A DNA stretch of 64,000 nucleotides from Plectrocnemia conspersa (GCA_009617715.1 VTFK01000207.1:682001-746000), one strand, 5' to 3'; shown: positions 49,096-61,708, counted from the stretch's first letter. Numbers and translations: made by a program. The notes: generated from the sequence alone by a model not told the origin.

Positions 49096-49515
49096 ATCGA
49101 TGTTTTGAGGCCGAAGAGACGTGACTTTGCTAAAAAAATTTTGAACCACAGATAAAAATCTTTACAAGCTAATTGCATTGGGTTTTAGACATACATACGA
49201 TATGTATTTACGCTTTAAAATTAAAAACAATCCAGATAGTTACTCTGGCAATCGGTAGCCAAATGGTAGAGTAACAATAGTATTAAGCTCAGGGTAGAAT
49301 GTATTGTCTAACGCGCGTCCTTTTCAAACAAATAGTATTTTTTTAGGCAGTACTTATTTGTGATTAAGATCAAGTGGCCCGTGCAATATTTTAAATTATA
49401 TACGCGATTCTTTGGTCCCCATGTTATTGTTTGAAATACAGCGTTTGACCTAACTTTCGTCATTTTTGCCTTCTTTTTTTGCTTATTCGAAATGGTCGAT
49501 AAAATGACTTTTAAA
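49096..49515 (+). repeat. Dispersed repeat family, copy 3 (near full)
   Basis: Opens TTGAGGCCGAAGAGACGTGA and shares, in order with copy 2, CAATCGGTAGCCAAATGGTA, AACGCGCGTCCTTTTCAAAC, GTGCAATATTT and ATTCGAAATGGTCGATAAAA. Divergence is substantial, so the family is old. Confidence 0.6.
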
Positions 49516-51229
49516 ATATAACATAATAGGCAGGTGGTTGAAACACTCACAGATGTATTAAAAAATAATTAAAATTTTAAATTTCATGAATAGGTCGAAA
49601 AACTGTGTTGTCAATATTATGCTTCATCCCCGATTATGGACATATTATTAGTGAATTGCCTTTGAGTAATTTATCCTTTAATATTTTTTTTGTAAAATGA
49701 TGATTAACACGTTTAAGTATTTTTTAAGTAAAGATTATATCGACACTTTGCGTAAAAATATAAAAATTAAAGCTTATTTTGAATGTAATACAGAAGGTCA
49801 TGAATATGAAAGATATATTTAATAATTGTTTATATGGGTTAGCATAATTGGGTTCAGTCGCTAAGATTTTTACTATAAGTTTGTGAAAAAACCGTACATT
49901 AATAAAATATTAGTTTAGAAATATAGCTACATGAAAGAAAAAAAAATATTCAGGCAGAACTTATTATAATTAGACAAATTTTTTTTTCATTAAATTATTG
50001 TATTTTTTATTTAGTGCTCATATAATGAGTAAGAGATTTATGTTTTGAACTTGTATTTACCATTCCATTATGTTTAATTTTTGGCAAAATTCCTAACTGA
50101 TAGTTTGCCTTAAGCTCTAATACTAAGCAGATTTATTTGAAGTTTTTAAATTGAAAAAAGAAAGGCTATGAGGACCATATTGTTTTTTAATTAAAACTAG
50201 ATGCACTACATTTAAAAATTACAGAAAAGTCAATTGTAAAAATCTTACACCTAATCACTATTTTTAAAATGTGAGGTTTTCATATAATTTATATTAGAAT
50301 AGTAGAAGAAAAATATATTATAAGGTAATTAGTAAGTAAAGTTAGCCATTTTACACTTAATGATGAAATATATGTATATTCTGAATACTATTTATAATTT
50401 AACATTTCTTGATACCTAAAAAATATATTCAAAAATCTCTTAGGATTACAATTAGTTACATATTTTAACTTAAATTTAAAACTTTTTTTGAAGGGTTGGA
50501 ATGGACCAAATCATATTTTGTTATTTATAAAACTATTTTAAAAATTGTAAGTTTTAAGTAAAAAATACTAATAAAACCTTAAGTTGATAAAGTTTTTTTT
50601 TAATAGCTAAGTTTTAAATTAAAGTGAACATACTAAAAAGTGATAATATAAAATAATAAAGGACGTAGATTTAAAATTCATAGCTTTTAATACTGTTAAT
50701 GATCTAAGATAGCTAAAATAATTCATCATTTCTTGGTGAAAATCTAATTAATTGAATTCAACTTTTGCAAAGGGTTACATAATGAAATTTAGTTTGAACT
50801 GGTTACTATGTTTAATGTAATAGTTTAAGTTTATGATAACATTCTATATAGGTAATGGAAACAAATGGATCACGTAAATTAAATATCGATTACTTGTAAT
50901 ACGTCTTCAAATATGTATACCATCAACGACTGGGAAATACATAATATTATAAAAAATATATGCAAAGACGAAATATATACGAATACGTCGTTTAATGAAT
51001 TTTAGTAATATATCATAGAATAGGCAAACATTTTTTTTTACTTCAAAGAAAGCATTATTTTTATTTAAACATAAATATATTTATTAAATTAAAACCTAAT
51101 CTTTTTCACTAATATTTAATTTCTTTCTAGTTCCGTTCTAATATTACATATTTTTATTTACTATTGGAAAAAAGTACACCAACCTCGCCCAACATTTCTA
51201 ATACATATTTATCTTCAATACACATAAAG
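49516..51229. other. AT-rich spacer
   Basis: Nothing supportable is seen. Confidence 0.5.
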
Positions 51230-51620
51230 TAAATAAATGTGTAGTTAACAATATCTGTTGGGCGTCCAAGTGGAACACATTAAATCCGGTTCGACTCTAA
51301 TGCGATGCCAACGGGAAGATAAAAGTGCCAGTGTTGTATATACTATATATGGATTTTCCTTGTCATCATGGATATATCTGGGCTTCGATTGCGCATATCC
51401 GTCGTCGAATCGTTTAACTCGTGTGCATTAAACAAATTGACGGTTTCGAGCCGTAAATTAATAGTTTTAGGATTCGAACATATAGCAAACACGAGGAATT
51501 GTTCCGATCGATGCGACCATATGTCGGATGGGCGCGATGACAGTTTTAAACGTAATTATCGGGTGGGATTAAGGTGGAATATTTGTTTGGATACATGTAC
51601 ATTATGTGATATTATATAGA
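51230..51620. other. GC-richer island
   Basis: Mixed composition. An 83-codon plus-strand frame (51368-51619) is not recognisable and is in a different register from the longer frame that follows. Confidence 0.4.
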
Positions 51621-51624
51621 TTAG

Positions 51625-52113
51625 ATGTGTGTTTTAGAGTTGTGCATGTTTGTTTTAAATATGAGTTTATCGTACATGAAACATGCAACTATGAATATGT
51701 GCATTTATGCTATCAAACTAGACCGTGAGAAATCGGTTGTTTTAGAATTACATTTTATTATATATATTGACTGGCTGATCCATTTAAAACTTTCAATTAA
51801 AAAAATAATACAAAAGTATTTTTTTAATTATTGTATTGCCAAATTAGTTGTGTTTAAAACAATAAAAATAATATATTTCGGTACTCATGTTAGTTATGAT
51901 GAATATCCAATAAACAGTCACATGTTATATTTTTTTTTAACACAACGGATTAAATGTGTATTGCTAAAAAGTATCGATTATGACTTTTTAATATTAAATT
52001 TTCTGTCTCCTACAATATGCTATTTACAATCAGTCGTTTTAAAACAACAATTGTTTTCCTATTACTACATAATTTACAATCATCATCCACATCGATTCGT
52101 AGATGTCACCTAA
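51625..52113 (+). CDS. Unexplained 162-codon reading frame
   Basis: The longest frame not explained by a transposon. It starts at ATG directly after an in-frame TAG and ends TAA at 52111-52113. The product is rich in Ile, Leu, Tyr, Phe and Lys, with hydrophobic stretches (e.g. residues ~44-58) but no clear signal peptide or domain. Such length is unlikely by chance at this AT content, yet codon use mirrors the local base composition and no splice sites or promoter support it. Function unknown; probably non-coding, possibly a young or orphan gene or exon. Confidence 0.15.
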   Translation: MCVLELCMFVLNMSLSYMKHATMNMCIYAIKLDREKSVVLELHFIIYIDWLIHLKLSIKKIIQKYFFNYCIAKLVVFKTIKIIYFGTHVSYDEYPINSHMLYFFLTQRIKCVLLKSIDYDFLILNFLSPTICYLQSVVLKQQLFSYYYIIYNHHPHRFVDVT

Positions 52114-52635
52114 TATATATTTTGACATGTTTAGTACACACTTATTAATGATTACTTTATATTTACCTATGTATTGACTTGATAATAACATAAATTATTC
52201 AGTCCTTCGAATTGCTTACATAATCTTAAAGCAATTTATTTTGTATCGTCAAAGGAGCTCTCGAGTGTCATAAGGTTTTAATATCGTTCCTAAATTGTTG
52301 AATGTATAGGAAACAAGAGCGCCCTTAATTGTTATATGCTATTCAACGATAGAGACGTTTCTTCATAAACGCACTTAACCTGCTGACATTTATTAAAGGG
52401 CTTAAAAGCACCACAAGTGCGGAAGCCCTTCTAGGCTTTAGCATATTAAAATATGAATATCATAATCGACTTCGTTCAACGTCGTAATGTTTAAATTGAA
52501 TAATGCGCACATTTTCTTAATGAAGAAATTTGCTGAAATTCACCTTTTCTAACAATAGTAAGAAATTTTGTTTAAGTTTATCTTAGAATATGTTAACTAA
52601 AAAATATTAAATAAAAACAAATTTTGAAGTATTAC
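52114..52635. other. Spacer with a mixed patch and stem-loop
   Basis: 52230-52450 is moderately GC-richer and ends with a two-part stem-loop at 52396-52430. No frame of note. Confidence 0.45.
52396..52430. repeat. Two-part stem-loop
   Basis: AAGGGCTT pairs with AAGCCCTT (8 bp), and inside it GCAC pairs with GTGC around CACAA. A compact hairpin, too short for a microRNA precursor. Confidence 0.6.
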
Positions 52636-52739
52636 TAGTTTGTATATATATTTATATACATATACAAACTAATAATTAGTTTACATTTACATAAATATAC
52701 ATAAACAAACAACTAATAATTATTAGTTTGTATATGTAT
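52636..52739. repeat. Foldback cluster
   Basis: TAGTTTGTATATATAT (52636) pairs with 52656-52671 (one mismatch, 4-nt loop). The same 16-mer recurs at 52724-52739. Between them lies AACTAATAATTATTAGTT, an 18-bp perfect palindrome (52711-52728). Resembles foldback/MITE debris. Confidence 0.75.
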
Positions 52740-52839
52740 GCACATATGCTGTTAAATTTATAAAGTGACTATATATATATTACAAAATGATCAAATTAAT
52801 AAAGAGACTATATATTATAATTTTATTATTCGGCCAGGT

Positions 52840-53190
52840 TAATGAGTTTTGTAATGCACAATCCCACCATACACACAAAATAACTTTTTTTACACTAAGT
52901 AACTACTATCTTCTACCACCATTGTTGTCGTACAGCACCCATTTCTTATCTCTGGAAGAAAAAAAAACAACAGCAAGATTCAGAAGCTATACACCTTGTC
53001 TCCAAGCCTTCCCAACATTTTAATATGTCTATGCACTTTTAAATCGGACTGGTTTAGCTTCTCGGCTAGCTTATGAATAGTTTGATTAGGACTCGCTTTT
53101 ATTTCTGCCGCAAGGACATCATCGCTTATCTTTGCTGGTCTCCCACTTTGAGGACTATTCTTGATTACGTTCCAAATTTGTCGAACCATC
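52840..53190 (-). pseudogene. mariner transposase fragment 2 (N-terminal, internally deleted)
   Basis: Reading leftwards: SGRPAKISDDVLAAEIKASP and TIHKLAEKLNQSDLKVHRHIKMLG (53145-53010), the second helix-turn-helix of mariner. A jump follows to RDKKWVLYDNN (about 52960-52925), holding the first catalytic Asp, then KKVILCVWWDC (about 52895-52860). The ~70 residues between them are deleted, and the C-terminal half is absent. It differs in content from fragment 1 (46181), so the two are separate insertions of related elements. No terminal repeats were found. Confidence 0.88.
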
Positions 53191-54189
53191 TTTTACATTT
53201 ACGGATATCAAATGAATCACCATTTGCAATTTTTTATAAATTTATACAACATTAAATTATATATGAAATGTTTATTTGGTAGGAATTGTAAATTTTGAGG
53301 CCCAATTTTTTTTATAAATTTTGGAATGTGTAGTTACAGACTTAACAAAAGAAGTACCTAAGAATCATGGGCCAAAGCAAGACTGATTGTTGAAACGTAG
53401 GTGATCATATTAATTTAGTTATTTATTATAGAAGTCTTTATATTATTGTTAACATAGGACTAGATGATAGTTGAATAAAACAAACTAAAAACAGAATGAT
53501 AAATTGTTATAATGGACACAAATAATCGAAGTACCAGAATTTTGGTTTTCCGTATTTATACCCTAATGGTACAAAAAATTATCAATTAAAGCTGTTGAAA
53601 ATGTATATTATTCATAAATTTAACAAGTTAAAAAACTCTTTGTATTAATGAAAAAATAAGATTTATGACGTATTTCTGTGTAAAGCCCACATAGATTTTT
53701 GCAATCTATTGATTCTTACGCTGAGCAGTTTTTTCTTATATGAATATTGTAGATCTAAGATCTGGCATAGACCTGTCCTTTTTATGCAGTAGTATTAAAT
53801 CATTTAAAACATATTAAATTTTTAACAAAAAAGACTCCAGAAATGAGAATTCTCAATTTGGCATTTTTCCGAAAATTTTGTGAAAAGCTAAAGGTACGTT
53901 GTTTACGTTTTCGTAAGTCTCGTGGTGATTTCTAATTCTTATGCGTTCTCGTGTGGGAATTTTTATTAAGGGTTAACTCATAAATTGTTTTTAATTACGC
54001 AGAGTATAAAAAATACCCTACAAATCTATTATATAGTTTATAATATATCTCAAAAATTACAGATAAAAAATTGTTTAGGCCGTAAGCGTAATAATTATTG
54101 AGAAACTGTTTTAAGCAAAAATCGTATTATTTATTATTTAACTTATTTTAAAGAGTTTTATGTTAGATTTTGCGAGCGAAACATGAATG
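53191..54189. other. AT-rich spacer
   Basis: Nothing supportable is seen. Confidence 0.5.
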
Positions 54190-54470
54190 AATCTAGATAT
54201 AAAACGGTCATCGTTGGTCACGATTATGCAAATTGCATGCGCAGAAAGCGCATACCTTTATTACGTATTATGTATACAGCAGGTATTGTGAGTAATATGG
54301 GACTTGTAGTGGCTGGTTAAAGTTTAGCATAAAAAAAATAATAAAAATCCCCTTCACGTGCAGCCGGTGTCCGAAATTGCAGCGCAATGTTATATGTCGC
54401 GCGCCGCCACTGCTGTTGCGCAAAATGAAATGCATGCCCGGCATTTACAATATGTACCCATATACTGAGC
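54190..54470. other. GC-richer island
   Basis: Mixed composition with CACGTG (about 54357) and GCGCGCCGCC. No frame of note. Confidence 0.4.
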
Positions 54471-55289
54471 TTTAAAATTTTATAGTTGGTATAAAAGCAT
54501 GGTATTTGGTAGTTTATGTATGTTCATGTAAATATAGATATTATGCATACAATAATAAATTTAAAATAATAATAATACAATATGTAATCTTGATTATTTA
54601 GAATTAAATGTTTCAGAATATGTAAAAAATTACATAGCTAAAAGGCAGATGTTTTTTTTACAGAGATTTATCAAACTCACTTTCTTTTCTATTAATACTG
54701 AAGAATCACTGATAAAGTGAAGCTCGACTAAAAACTTAATATTGTTAAAAACTTAATATTGATCTGACTGCACTCCGTCAAAGCACCTTACTAGTATTTT
54801 TTATGCAGTTAAGAAACTGTTTGCTGCTAAAATTTATGTTAATATTATTAACATAGTAAAGACGAGATGTTTATGATGCAAAATGGTGTGAAAAGCCATT
54901 GATTGCTAGTATTTAATAAATTTATAAAAAATGTTTTTATATGTACATTTAATTAAGTAACAATGTCATGGAGTATTGAAAACTGTTTATTATGAAACGA
55001 TAAATGAGATGATTAAAGCAAGATATCAGGTGTGAAAATTTTATGACGTTGGAATCAATAAAATGGTATTTATGCTCACTATATGCTTTGCTTCATAGTA
55101 ATAAATATATTTAATCCCAAGATAAATGTTTTCGAAATATATTCTAAACTTTATGTTTTCACTTTCAAAATATCCCTCGTATATTGCGCCCTTTTAATAC
55201 ACTATAATATGTAAGCTTTTGTGTCTATAGTTACCTACAACACAAGCATGCTTATACAAAATCCTTTAACTAGGCAATCAACAAGAGCT
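54471..55289. other. AT-rich spacer
   Basis: A 14-bp phrase AAAACTTAATATTG is repeated in tandem near 54731-54762. Nothing else. Confidence 0.5.
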
Positions 55290-55800
55290 AAGTAGATTTT
55301 TTAACTTTCCTGATCGCAGTGATGCGGGCAACAGAGGACACATTGCGATTAGGTTGTTTCAGTTTTTTTAAGTAGGCAAAGTTGCCGCCTCCCGGTTCTG
55401 GGCGGCCCATAAACCCGCCCACCTGCCGCAACTTTATTGCCCTTCGCTCCGGTGGAAAACTTTTCAATCACTTTATAATGATATAACGAGCTTTTATACC
55501 GCAATACATAAAAGGGTAGGGCGTTTTCCTTTAATAAATAAACGGGGGTCAGGACGCACCCCCTGCGGATGAATAAATCTGAAAAGTTGCCCGGGGCGAG
55601 ATTACTTTCAAATTTTTTTCAATGGCAAGCATTCCAAAGTTACCAGAAAAATATTACAACGTTCACGATAGTTGCGGTTCTGGATTTGGCGTTGAATATT
55701 CCGAGAATTTAGAGCTCAACACGTTACAATAATAAGTAGCAAATTTTAAGAAATCCGAACAGTTCCTTAACTCTGCGAGTACTTCTGAGAGTTAAAAACT
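55290..55800. other. GC-richer island
   Basis: Mixed composition with several TTTAT(A/G/T) cores (CCCATAAACC, ACTTTATTGCCC, CTTTTATACCG) of the Caudal/posterior-Hox type. In this AT-rich DNA such cores are weak evidence. No coding frame. Confidence 0.4.
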
Positions 55801-56559
55801 AATCATTAAATTTCAAACTATGCACTGGAACAAAGTTTGCATTTCCCTTAGGAGAAATTGGTAATGAGAGATCTTTAGAGATGTCAGAAATATATTCATG
55901 TACTATACAAATACTATATCGAGGTAAAGCAACATCTGCTCGTTATACTTGATTGATAGTATTCATGAATCCTAATCATAAATACTAATCATCAAATACA
56001 GGCTTATTTGAGATTTAGATTTTAATTTTGATCTATGGCATATATTTTTGTTTTCTCTAATCTGACGAATGTGTGACCTTTTTTTTTGTAAATTATGTCA
56101 TTAGTCAGAAATCTAAATTCCATTCTCAAATAATGTGCGCAACTTGCCTATAAAGTATTTGTGAGAAGACTTTTATATGTTTTCTCTTTAAAAAAATCAT
56201 TTGTTGATTTTTTATCAATTAGGTGTAAGTATAAATCAACTACCTTTAGTAAAAAAATATTTAAAAAAAGCATTTATTTACATTTCTTGATTTATTTTAT
56301 TTTAGTTGTGCGAAAGTACTGTTAGGAGTGATCAGCCATAATGATTTAGTGGCTATACATAATCGTATTGCTTATCAATATAAATAGTTTTTTTTAGCAC
56401 ATCTTAAAGAAGACGATGCATATTTATAAACTATTTATTGCTCTAACGAATAAACTAGCATCTGTAATATTACGTTCTAAAAATCTTTTTAAGATTGGTT
56501 TTACCGAAAAATCGTCAGTTTTTAAATAAAAAAATATGATAATTAAGTGTAAAAGTTGT
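55801..56559. other. AT-rich spacer
   Basis: Nothing supportable is seen. Confidence 0.5.
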
Positions 56560-57650
56560 ACGTAGTATCGGTTGCGCCGGTGAATTAGGTGTACGATTTT
56601 TATAAGTACCTGCCGACGAAATCTTGTCGGTGCTTGCTTCGAGCGAATTCTAAAGGTGACTGCTCAAACAGGAGACGAGGCGTAAATCCGTAGTGAAGTG
56701 GTCCGTGTGGCAAAGAAGTTCTTGGTGCAAAATAGTAGTCCTAAAGTCGATGTGTAGTGAAGTCGAGCATGTACAGTCTAGTTTTGTACCGCGTAATATA
56801 TACCGAGGTGTGCATAAACCCACTCCGCACGTTGAACAGAACTTCTAGACAGCTGTTTTTTTTCGAAAAATTTTGAAAAGTAAAAAAATATATGTGATTT
56901 TAATGATTTAATATAATAATTACTTCTATCGTGGTTAATTTTTTGCCGCAATATCACAAATGAAGTATATAAAACGTCCATATGCGTAAACTTATTCAAC
57001 ACAAATGCGAGTGAAGCCGGTTTCATATGTATGCATATACAAATAGCCAATTACAATAGCATACGTAGTATCAATTCTAAGAAACCCTGTGTGTCAACAA
57101 TGTTTCGTGGATACAATATTATTCATACTTGTATTAAAATAGTATTGTATCAATTTATATTATCAAACAAATATTTAACTTGAAGTTTATCTCGTCTCGC
57201 TTTATGTGCACAATGGGATATCATGTTCGCGCACCTGAATCGGCGAATATCCTATAGTACACTCCTCAAGAATCCAGTAACAGGATCATACAATTCATTG
57301 GCAAAAATACTCATGCCATTGTGAATCCAATCATATCCGAGAAATGGGATATCCGCGGTCTGTTCCGTACCATATTTGATTTCGTCCGCTTCGTTCGTTC
57401 AATAGTAGTAACTTGTACCTAGAGAAGGGGAGAGAGCTAACATTTTGCAAACGAGTCGTGTGCGCGCCGGCCAAATTGTCAAACTTGTGCAAATATTGAC
57501 ACAGTTGTTTAGTGTTTGGCAGGACAGGACTTCGGCATTGTACCTTAACGATATTGGCATGCCCACACATACTTTGGAAACAAATTTTACGGAAACATCC
57601 ACAGGCGAATTAACGCGATTACGTATTGCGGTCTATGTGCTTTAAATATT
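56560..57650. other. Two GC-richer islands (56560-56790 and 57180-57650)
   Basis: The first is a compact mixed block ending near AAGTCGAGCATG and could be a non-coding exon or an enhancer. The second has overlapping frames on both strands (57331-57602 minus, 57445-57645 plus) without domains. It also has forkhead-like CAAATATTGAC and TTGTTTAGTGTTTG motifs at 57489-57521. Confidence 0.4.
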
Positions 57651-59730
57651 TAATTTATATCCAGGTTAAAACATAAGATCAAAAATATGTAATTTAGCTC
57701 TTTAACACCATTAGTTTTATGGCGAGTAAAATGGGTTTCTTTAATAATTTTCCACTCCAAATTAAACGCTGCATTGTTCTATGTAACAGAATATATTAGC
57801 TACATTATATGTCCTATATACTCTTGAATTAGTTTTTTGTTATTTACTAAAATATACAACAGTTTTAAGTAATAATCAGTCTAGATCAGAAATTTCGTGC
57901 GCCTGTATTTATATTTAATTAATAATTATTTTGCTATAATTTAATTTAATTTTATGGTTTATTTCAAATTTATCAAATTTTGTAAAATACAACAATATTT
58001 TCGAGCAATTTATTAAAATTAGGCGTAAATTAGATATTATAAATAAATTTAATGAGTATTATACAGATTTTCAGTTGATCTTTGATAAGTACTCTGCGTT
58101 TTATTTTATTTATTAAATTAATATTATCATTTTATTATTATTAGATAATAACAAATTTCGTTCTTATTATTTTCATTTAAATAATAAATCTCTTCTTCGA
58201 CATGATCTTTGTTTTGCAAGGAATCTTATAGCCTTTTAATATAAAATCAATTCATTTCAATTGAACAGTGTTCAGCAAATATTTAACTTGCCCAACATTA
58301 CTTTTGTATTATATTCCATTTTACCAACAATGCAGACCAAGAAACGTAATAGACGAAACAAATAATAGTAACTAATAATAGATTTATTGTAAAAGCTTGA
58401 TGTTACACGATCGATAATATTGTGTTCTTTTTGCGTATTTATTACACAAAAAATATTCATGTTCTTTGTATACATTCAGCGACCCAACGCATATCTGCCC
58501 TTTTCTTTGAACTTTACCATTGTTAAAAGTATCACATTTATACCATAAAGAACTGTACATAAACACAAAAGTATACAATATATACCATGCATAAATAAAT
58601 TTTAAAAATACTCAGACGACAATATCTAATCACGTTTTTCATCTTTGTATCTTCATAAAAAATCTTTACCGATATATATTATACATCTCTTTTATGTAAA
58701 TTTATAATTATATTTACAATATTAACGTCATTGGTCTCAATACCATTTTCATATCTAACAGCATCTTTAGAGGGCGTTGAGGTACCGCTTTAAAAATAAG
58801 TCTTCGAATGTCGTTCGCCATACATATTGTTGTGCCTTTAGATTTTATCTCAATTCTTAGACATGTTTACACGACGTCGTTTAAAAATGGTATTGTTACA
58901 TTGTGCTTATCTTGATTTTGGTGAAATATTAGTAGTACAACACGCGTGCGCTATTTCAACTCCTAAAAACGATCGTATCGCTCTAGGACTGGCTTTTTAT
59001 CACTTAGGTGCTCTTATTTAATTTCTCTACCAAGAAATTTCTCTTTTTGATGACTGTTTTAGATTTTGTGATTATGCAAGTTTATTACAATCACATATAT
59101 TTTATAAATCACACGTCAGAATAAACATACTGAATAATGAGTGCATTCATTAATCAAGAAAAATAGTTATAATATGATATATAGTTTGATTAACCACAAA
59201 AAAATATAGACTAAATATGAAACAGATTCATCGATAATTAATAGATTTTTATTTACATATTAATTACTAACCATAGTGTATATATTACAATTAAAACGTA
59301 TTATTAAATTATAAAAAATATTAGATTTCAATCCAAAATATGGAAAAACTGCTCAATCATATTTATATCATCTTAAAAGATTATGCAAGGTGTGTGAGTA
59401 TAATATTGCTATTTTATAAAATCAGACTGTATGCTATTCTATACAGATATCTAATTATTAAAAAATATATTGTTGCTAATAAATATTATAAATTATATTG
59501 ATTTTTTATACATTTAATTTAGGTAATTACCTTATTATAGTAAACCCGCAAAAATTCTTGATTATTTAAAAAAAATAAAAAAAAACATATTTTGTGCTAG
59601 ATAGATTAGATTACATCTTGATAGAAAAGCCGTCCTTTTATTGGCTAAATTATTTTATGCGTGCTTATTATTTTTATATTTTCCCACTATAGTGTGATAG
59701 TTTCCCACTAAATATTTACTGATTTTTATT
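57651..59730. other. AT-rich spacer
   Basis: Two overlapping minus-strand frames (58272-58578) in different registers have no recognisable content. A mildly mixed patch lies at 58740-59010. Nothing is supported. Confidence 0.5.
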
Positions 59731-59850
59731 CAGCCAGTTAGACGCCGGAAGACCTCAAAAAGGACTGTTTTTTGGCAGTTAAAATCGATGTAGAGTAATA
59801 GAAAAGTTTTTTAATTTACCGTTGTAACTTGCCAAGCGTAAGCCCAATGG
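59731..59850 (+). repeat. Dispersed repeat family, possible partial copy 4
   Basis: CAGCCAGTTAGACGCCGG resembles GTAGTCAGTTAGACGCAGG of copy 1, followed by AAAATCGATG as in copy 2 (AAAATCGATA). The match is short, so this is tentative. Confidence 0.3.
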
Positions 59851-60241
59851 GTTACAACGGGGTTAATCTGTACCAACTTGGCAAGTCAATCAGACATAAT
59901 AAATTGATGATATTTAAACAAATAATTATAATTTATTATGTGTTTTATAATTAAAAGATGTCAGTTTAAAACTGGGGCCAATTTTTATTGCTGCTTCTGT
60001 GGTTCGAACCCGCGACCTATATTAGTGAAAACTTTTTATTAAACAACCCCTCTAGCGAAGCAAGATTTTTATAAGCAAAACCATGTCACTTCCCAGTGAT
60101 AACAAAAGGATTTGTATAGCATAATAATAAATGCAAGAGACAATGACTATTGTAATTTTTAGTGTGTCTCAAAGGTTATTAATAAATTAAAGTTCATGTG
60201 ATTAATTAGGTTTTTACGGTAATAAGCTAATACTTTTTTAA
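59851..60241. other. Mixed spacer upstream of the LINE
   Basis: Contains GGTTCGAACCCGCGACCT (60001-60018), which matches the tRNA/SINE box-B consensus but lacks a tRNA body. Probably old SINE-like or retroelement debris. Confidence 0.35.
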
Positions 60242-61372
60242 AGTGTGCATTGCTTTTATGACTTAAGTCGCTTTTCAAGTTTTTTTTTTTTTCGAAACAA
60301 TAGACAAAAAAATAATGTTAAAGAAATTGGAGAGTATAGGTATAAGTGATATAGTTTTAAGATGGTTTAATAATTACTTAAATAAAAAAAAAAAAAAAGT
60401 TAAAATAAATAATGTATATTCTGAAGAGAAATTAGTGTCTTATGGAGTACCACAAGGGTCTAAATTGGGACCATTGTTATTTGTTTTGTATATTAATGAT
60501 ATAGTTAATAACGTGAAAAAATGTAAAATTCAGCTATTTGCGGATGACACATTAATGTATTGCATAGGTGATAACATTAAAGAAATTGTAAATAATTTAA
60601 ATAATGAATTAAGTATATTAGAAATATGGTTAAAGAATAATGTACTTAAATTAAATGAGAATAAAACTAAATGTATGTTTATTAATTATAAAAATGTGTT
60701 AGATAATAGTACCAAAATAGTAATAAATAACTCTAGTATAGAAATAGTGAATAATATAAAATATTTAGGAGTAATTGTTGATACAAAATTAAATTTTAAA
60801 GAACATTGTTATTACATATTAAAAAAATTAGTAGATAAATAGGTTTATTATCTAGATTAAGAAATATATTAGGTATAAATACAAAAAAAAAATTACAATA
60901 GTATAATATTGCCCCATTTTAATTATTTGCCCTATTTATGTTAAATAAATTAGACAAACAAATGTTGCAAAAAAATTACAAAATAGGGCAATGAGAGTAA
61001 TCTTAAATAAAAATAGATTAACTAATTGTAAAAGTATGATTGATAGATTAGAATGGTTGAATATTCAAGAAATATTGAGTATGAATGTTTTAGTATTTAT
61101 ATATAAGTTAGAAAATAATATGTTACCAGAATATTTTAATAAGTATTTAATAAGAAATAAAGATGTACATAAATATAATACTAGAAATAGAGAAAATTTA
61201 AAGATAATTAAGTATAAGAAAACGAGTACGGCTAGGGAGTTATGTACGGAGGTTTTGATTTATATAATAGTCTTCCAAGAGAAACTGAAACAGCAAAAAA
61301 ATATAACGGGTTTCATAAATGGAATAAAAAAAAACACCTTCGTACATATAGAAATAAATTATAATATTAAGT
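60242..61372 (+). pseudogene. LINE reverse transcriptase, broken
   Basis: Blocks in order: FYDLS (about 60254-60268), a frame change in a T-run, FETIDKKIMLKKLESIGI (60291-60344), YGVPQGSKLGPLLFVLYIND (about 60438-60497), FADDT with the catalytic Asp pair (60537-60551) and IKYLGVIVDTKLNFKEH (about 60756-60806). A shift near 60840 leads to GLLSRLRNILGIN; after further shifts come RAMRVILNKNR (about 60985-61017), WLNIQEIL, LPEYFNKYL and YNTRN. A last shift near 61240 gives GFDLYNSLPRE. Open stretches are 175 codons (60315-60842) and 161 codons (60991-61476). An A-run near 60390 and the T-run at 60281 suggest slippage caused some shifts. Confidence 0.9.
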
Positions 61373-61489
61373 CTTTATTATTGAATATATTTTTATTTTT
61401 TATTTCTGTTATGTATTTTTTATATATTTTTTATATATGTTTACTAAATTTGTTAGATGTAAAGATTAGCTATTAAGCTAAATAAATTA

Positions 61490-61514
61490 TTAAAATAAAA
61501 ATAAAATAAAATAA
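61490..61514 (+). repeat. LINE 3' tail, (TAAAA)-type simple repeat
   Basis: AT-only repeat TAAAATAAAAATAAAATAAA closes the element directly after the RT gene, typical of CR1/L2-type 3' ends that lack a long poly-A. Confidence 0.65.
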
Positions 61515-61708
61515 GTTATTATGTGTTCTAAAATTATGATTTCTCTCGTGTTTTTGATTAGTAAAGTATTTTTGTTCGATGGTCGCTTTCTACTTAGCAA
61601 ATATGTAGTAACTTTTTCAATCCAAGATAAAACTGAAATATACAATTGTTATTAAAATAATAAAGCGGCTGACTTAGCTAAGTGATTACTATTCATAAAT
61701 ATTATGTG

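Larger units (their letters stand above)
60242..61514 (+). mobile_element. 5'-truncated non-LTR retrotransposon (CR1/jockey-like group)
   Basis: Carries the second half of a reverse transcriptase, the downstream RT C-terminal domain and a 3' end with AAATA/AAAAT repeats (61490-61514). It lacks the endonuclease and the RT N-terminus, as expected for target-primed insertion that stopped early. Long clean stretches between few frameshifts suggest it is the youngest retrotransposon here. Clade placement is provisional. Confidence 0.85.

Noticed and set aside
58272..58578. Overlapping minus-strand frames
   Set aside because: Two registers overlap in AT-rich DNA with no recognisable residues pattern.
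60001..60018. GGTTCGAACCCGCGACCT as a tRNA gene
   Set aside because: Only the T-arm-like part is present. No cloverleaf upstream; more likely SINE-like debris.
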